DNA of 6,738 nucleotides from Treponema sp. UBA3819 (GTDB taxonomy: Bacteria > Spirochaetota > Spirochaetia > Treponematales > Treponemataceae), in the NCBI GenBank assembly GCA_002369025.1, contig DFDV01000047.1, forward strand, positions 1-6,738. Reading direction: 5' to 3'. The notes under the pieces were generated by a model. That model searched no databases. It was not told the DNA's origin and saw nothing but the letters and a program-made list of their open reading frames with translations. The position numbers and the translations under genes are program-made. Shown here piece by piece: positions 5,727-6,738 of this stretch (position 1 is the stretch's first letter; each line of letters starts with the position of its first letter).

Positions 5727-6738
5727 TTAAACGTCGTGCGGCTGCGTCTGAAGAAGCGAAACAGGACGAGCAGCAGCAATTGGACCTGGATGTCCAGCCC
5801 ACTTCTTACGAGTCACCTGCGCCGGTTGAAGTACCGCAGAGTGAAAATGAAAATCCTGAAACAGAAAAAAAAGTTGTTGTCCGCAGAAGACGAGTTGTAA
5901 AATCAGAAAATACCGAAAATACTGAAGCACCCCAGACAGAAGCCCCTGCAGTTACCGAGCAGGCTCCGGCAGAAGGAACTGCCCCCGCAGAAACAGAAAC
6001 TGCAGAAAATCATCACGAAGGCGGCACCCGTCCCCAGAGACAGTACGGAAATAATCGATACGGCAACAATAACCGCTTTGGAAACAACAACCGCCGTTAC
6101 AACAACCGCCAGAATTATGCAGAACGCAATGCGATGCGGGACGCAGAAGTACAGGCCGCACAGATTATTGAAAATCCCGAAGAATATGAATCAAAACCTC
6201 GTATCAAGATAAATGATTTGACCTTAAAGAGCATGCCGGAACTGAGAAACATGGCTCTTGAATATGGCTGCCCGGAAGATCTCCTTCCTGCCATGAAAAA
6301 ACAGGAACTTATCTTTACGATTCTTAAGGCCCATACAGAGCATGGCGGCATTATTTTTGCAGAGGGTGCCCTGGAAATTCTTCCCGACGGATACGGATTT
6401 TTACGCAGTCCCCAGAACTCTTACCTGCCCGGTCCGGATGATATCTACATTTCACCTAGCCAGATTCGTCTCTTTAACTTAAAGACTGGCGACACGGTTT
6501 ACGGACAAACCCGCAGCCCAAAAGAGGGGGAACGCTTTTTTGCCCTCCTGCGCATTGAAACCGTAAACTTTGATGAACCCCGCATTGCACAGACCCGCGT
6601 TCCTTTTGAAAACCTTACACCGCTTTATCCAAACAAAAAATTCACGCTTGAAACAATTTCCACCGAATACAGCACACGTATCATCGATTTGTTTGCACCT
6701 ATTGGAAAGGGTCAGCGTCTTTTGATTGTTGCTCCACC
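5717..6738 (+). CDS. rho: Transcription termination factor Rho, N-terminal part (3' end cut by window)
   Basis: The open frame runs from ATG 5717 to the window edge, giving about 340 residues. Rho is a hexameric RNA-dependent ATPase that terminates transcription. Residues 168-205 are the helical Rho_N domain (LTLKSMPELRNMALEYG, MKKQELIFTILKAH). About 207-285 is the RNA-binding cold-shock-like domain, with GYGFLRS, LPGPDDIYISPSQIR, FNLKTGDTV and PKEGERFFALL; the aromatic RNA contacts of E. coli Rho are kept, except Phe where E. coli has Tyr in RYFALL. The connector FENLTPLYP and DLFAPIGKGQRLLIVAP follow, and the window ends just before the Walker A loop. Before Rho_N lies an extension of about 160 residues missing in E. 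coli: a Glu/Ala/Pro/Thr-rich acidic part (13-104) interrupted by KKVVVRRRRVVK (51-62), then an Asn/Arg/Gly/aromatic tract (105-134). Such extensions occur in Rho of several other phyla. An in-frame ATG at 5702 is less likely. Confidence 0.97.
   Translation, partial: MPLIKRRAAASEEAKQDEQQQLDLDVQPTSYESPAPVEVPQSENENPETEKKVVVRRRRVVKSENTENTEAPQTEAPAVTEQAPAEGTAPAETETAENHHEGGTRPQRQYGNNRYGNNNRFGNNNRRYNNRQNYAERNAMRDAEVQAAQIIENPEEYESKPRIKINDLTLKSMPELRNMALEYGCPEDLLPAMKKQELIFTILKAHTEHGGIIFAEGALEILPDGYGFLRSPQNSYLPGPDDIYISPSQIRLFNLKTGDTVYGQTRSPKEGERFFALLRIETVNFDEPRIAQTRVPFENLTPLYPNKKFTLETISTEYSTRIIDLFAPIGKGQRLLIVAP
6044..6112 (+). repeat. Aromatic-G-N-N-R tandem repeats in Rho extension
   Basis: Residues 110-132 of Rho read as degenerate units YGNNR, YGNNNR, FGNNNRR and YNNRQ. 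At the DNA level a 12-bp direct repeat, ACAACAACCGCC at 6084-6095 and 6099-6110, has a 15-bp period. The composition (Asn, Arg, Gly, Tyr/Phe) is that of a disordered, RNA-binding or condensate-forming segment. Confidence 0.7.

Overview
The window reads as a stretch of a spirochaete chromosome, most likely a Treponema of the host-associated or gut type. This rests on protein character and gene order (a PgpH-like HD protein, then YbeY, then a DUF21-less TlyC/CorC), not on any database search. Every gene I can support lies on the + strand. There is no tRNA, rRNA, CRISPR array, insertion sequence or phage gene.

Layout. Bases 1-312 are the 3' end of a PhoH-family ATPase gene. It overlaps pgpH (about 293-2092), a membrane HD-domain phosphodiesterase of the cyclic-di-AMP type. 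That gene overlaps ybeY (2089-2571), the 16S rRNA maturation and quality-control endoribonuclease, by four bases. A 37-nt gap with a far-placed Shine-Dalgarno sequence and a small hairpin leads to tlyC/corC (2609-3442), a two-CBS protein. Another short gap with a hairpin leads to a secreted or periplasmic TPR protein (3496-5550) of unknown function. After a 166-nt regulatory gap comes the 5' half of rho (5717 to the window edge), encoding a transcription terminator with a long disordered N-terminal extension.

How they fit. PhoH-PgpH-YbeY is the core of a Firmicutes cluster, while PhoH-YbeY-CorC is the core of the enterobacterial ybeZ-ybeY-ybeX cluster. This window carries both partners in one tight co-directional run, joining RNA quality control, nucleotide second-messenger turnover and a CBS membrane-associated protein. 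The TPR gene may be the last gene of that operon. rho looks like a separate unit: two good sigma-70-type promoters flank an intrinsic terminator just upstream of it.

Points of most interest: the complex rho leader (dyad over a promoter, hairpin terminator, possible leader peptide), the aromatic-G-N-N-R repeats in the Rho N-terminal extension, the very short extracytoplasmic domain of the PgpH homologue, the SD-hairpin-start arrangement before tlyC, and an abrupt GC jump in the first 63 bases. I see no clear evidence of a wholly new multi-gene system.
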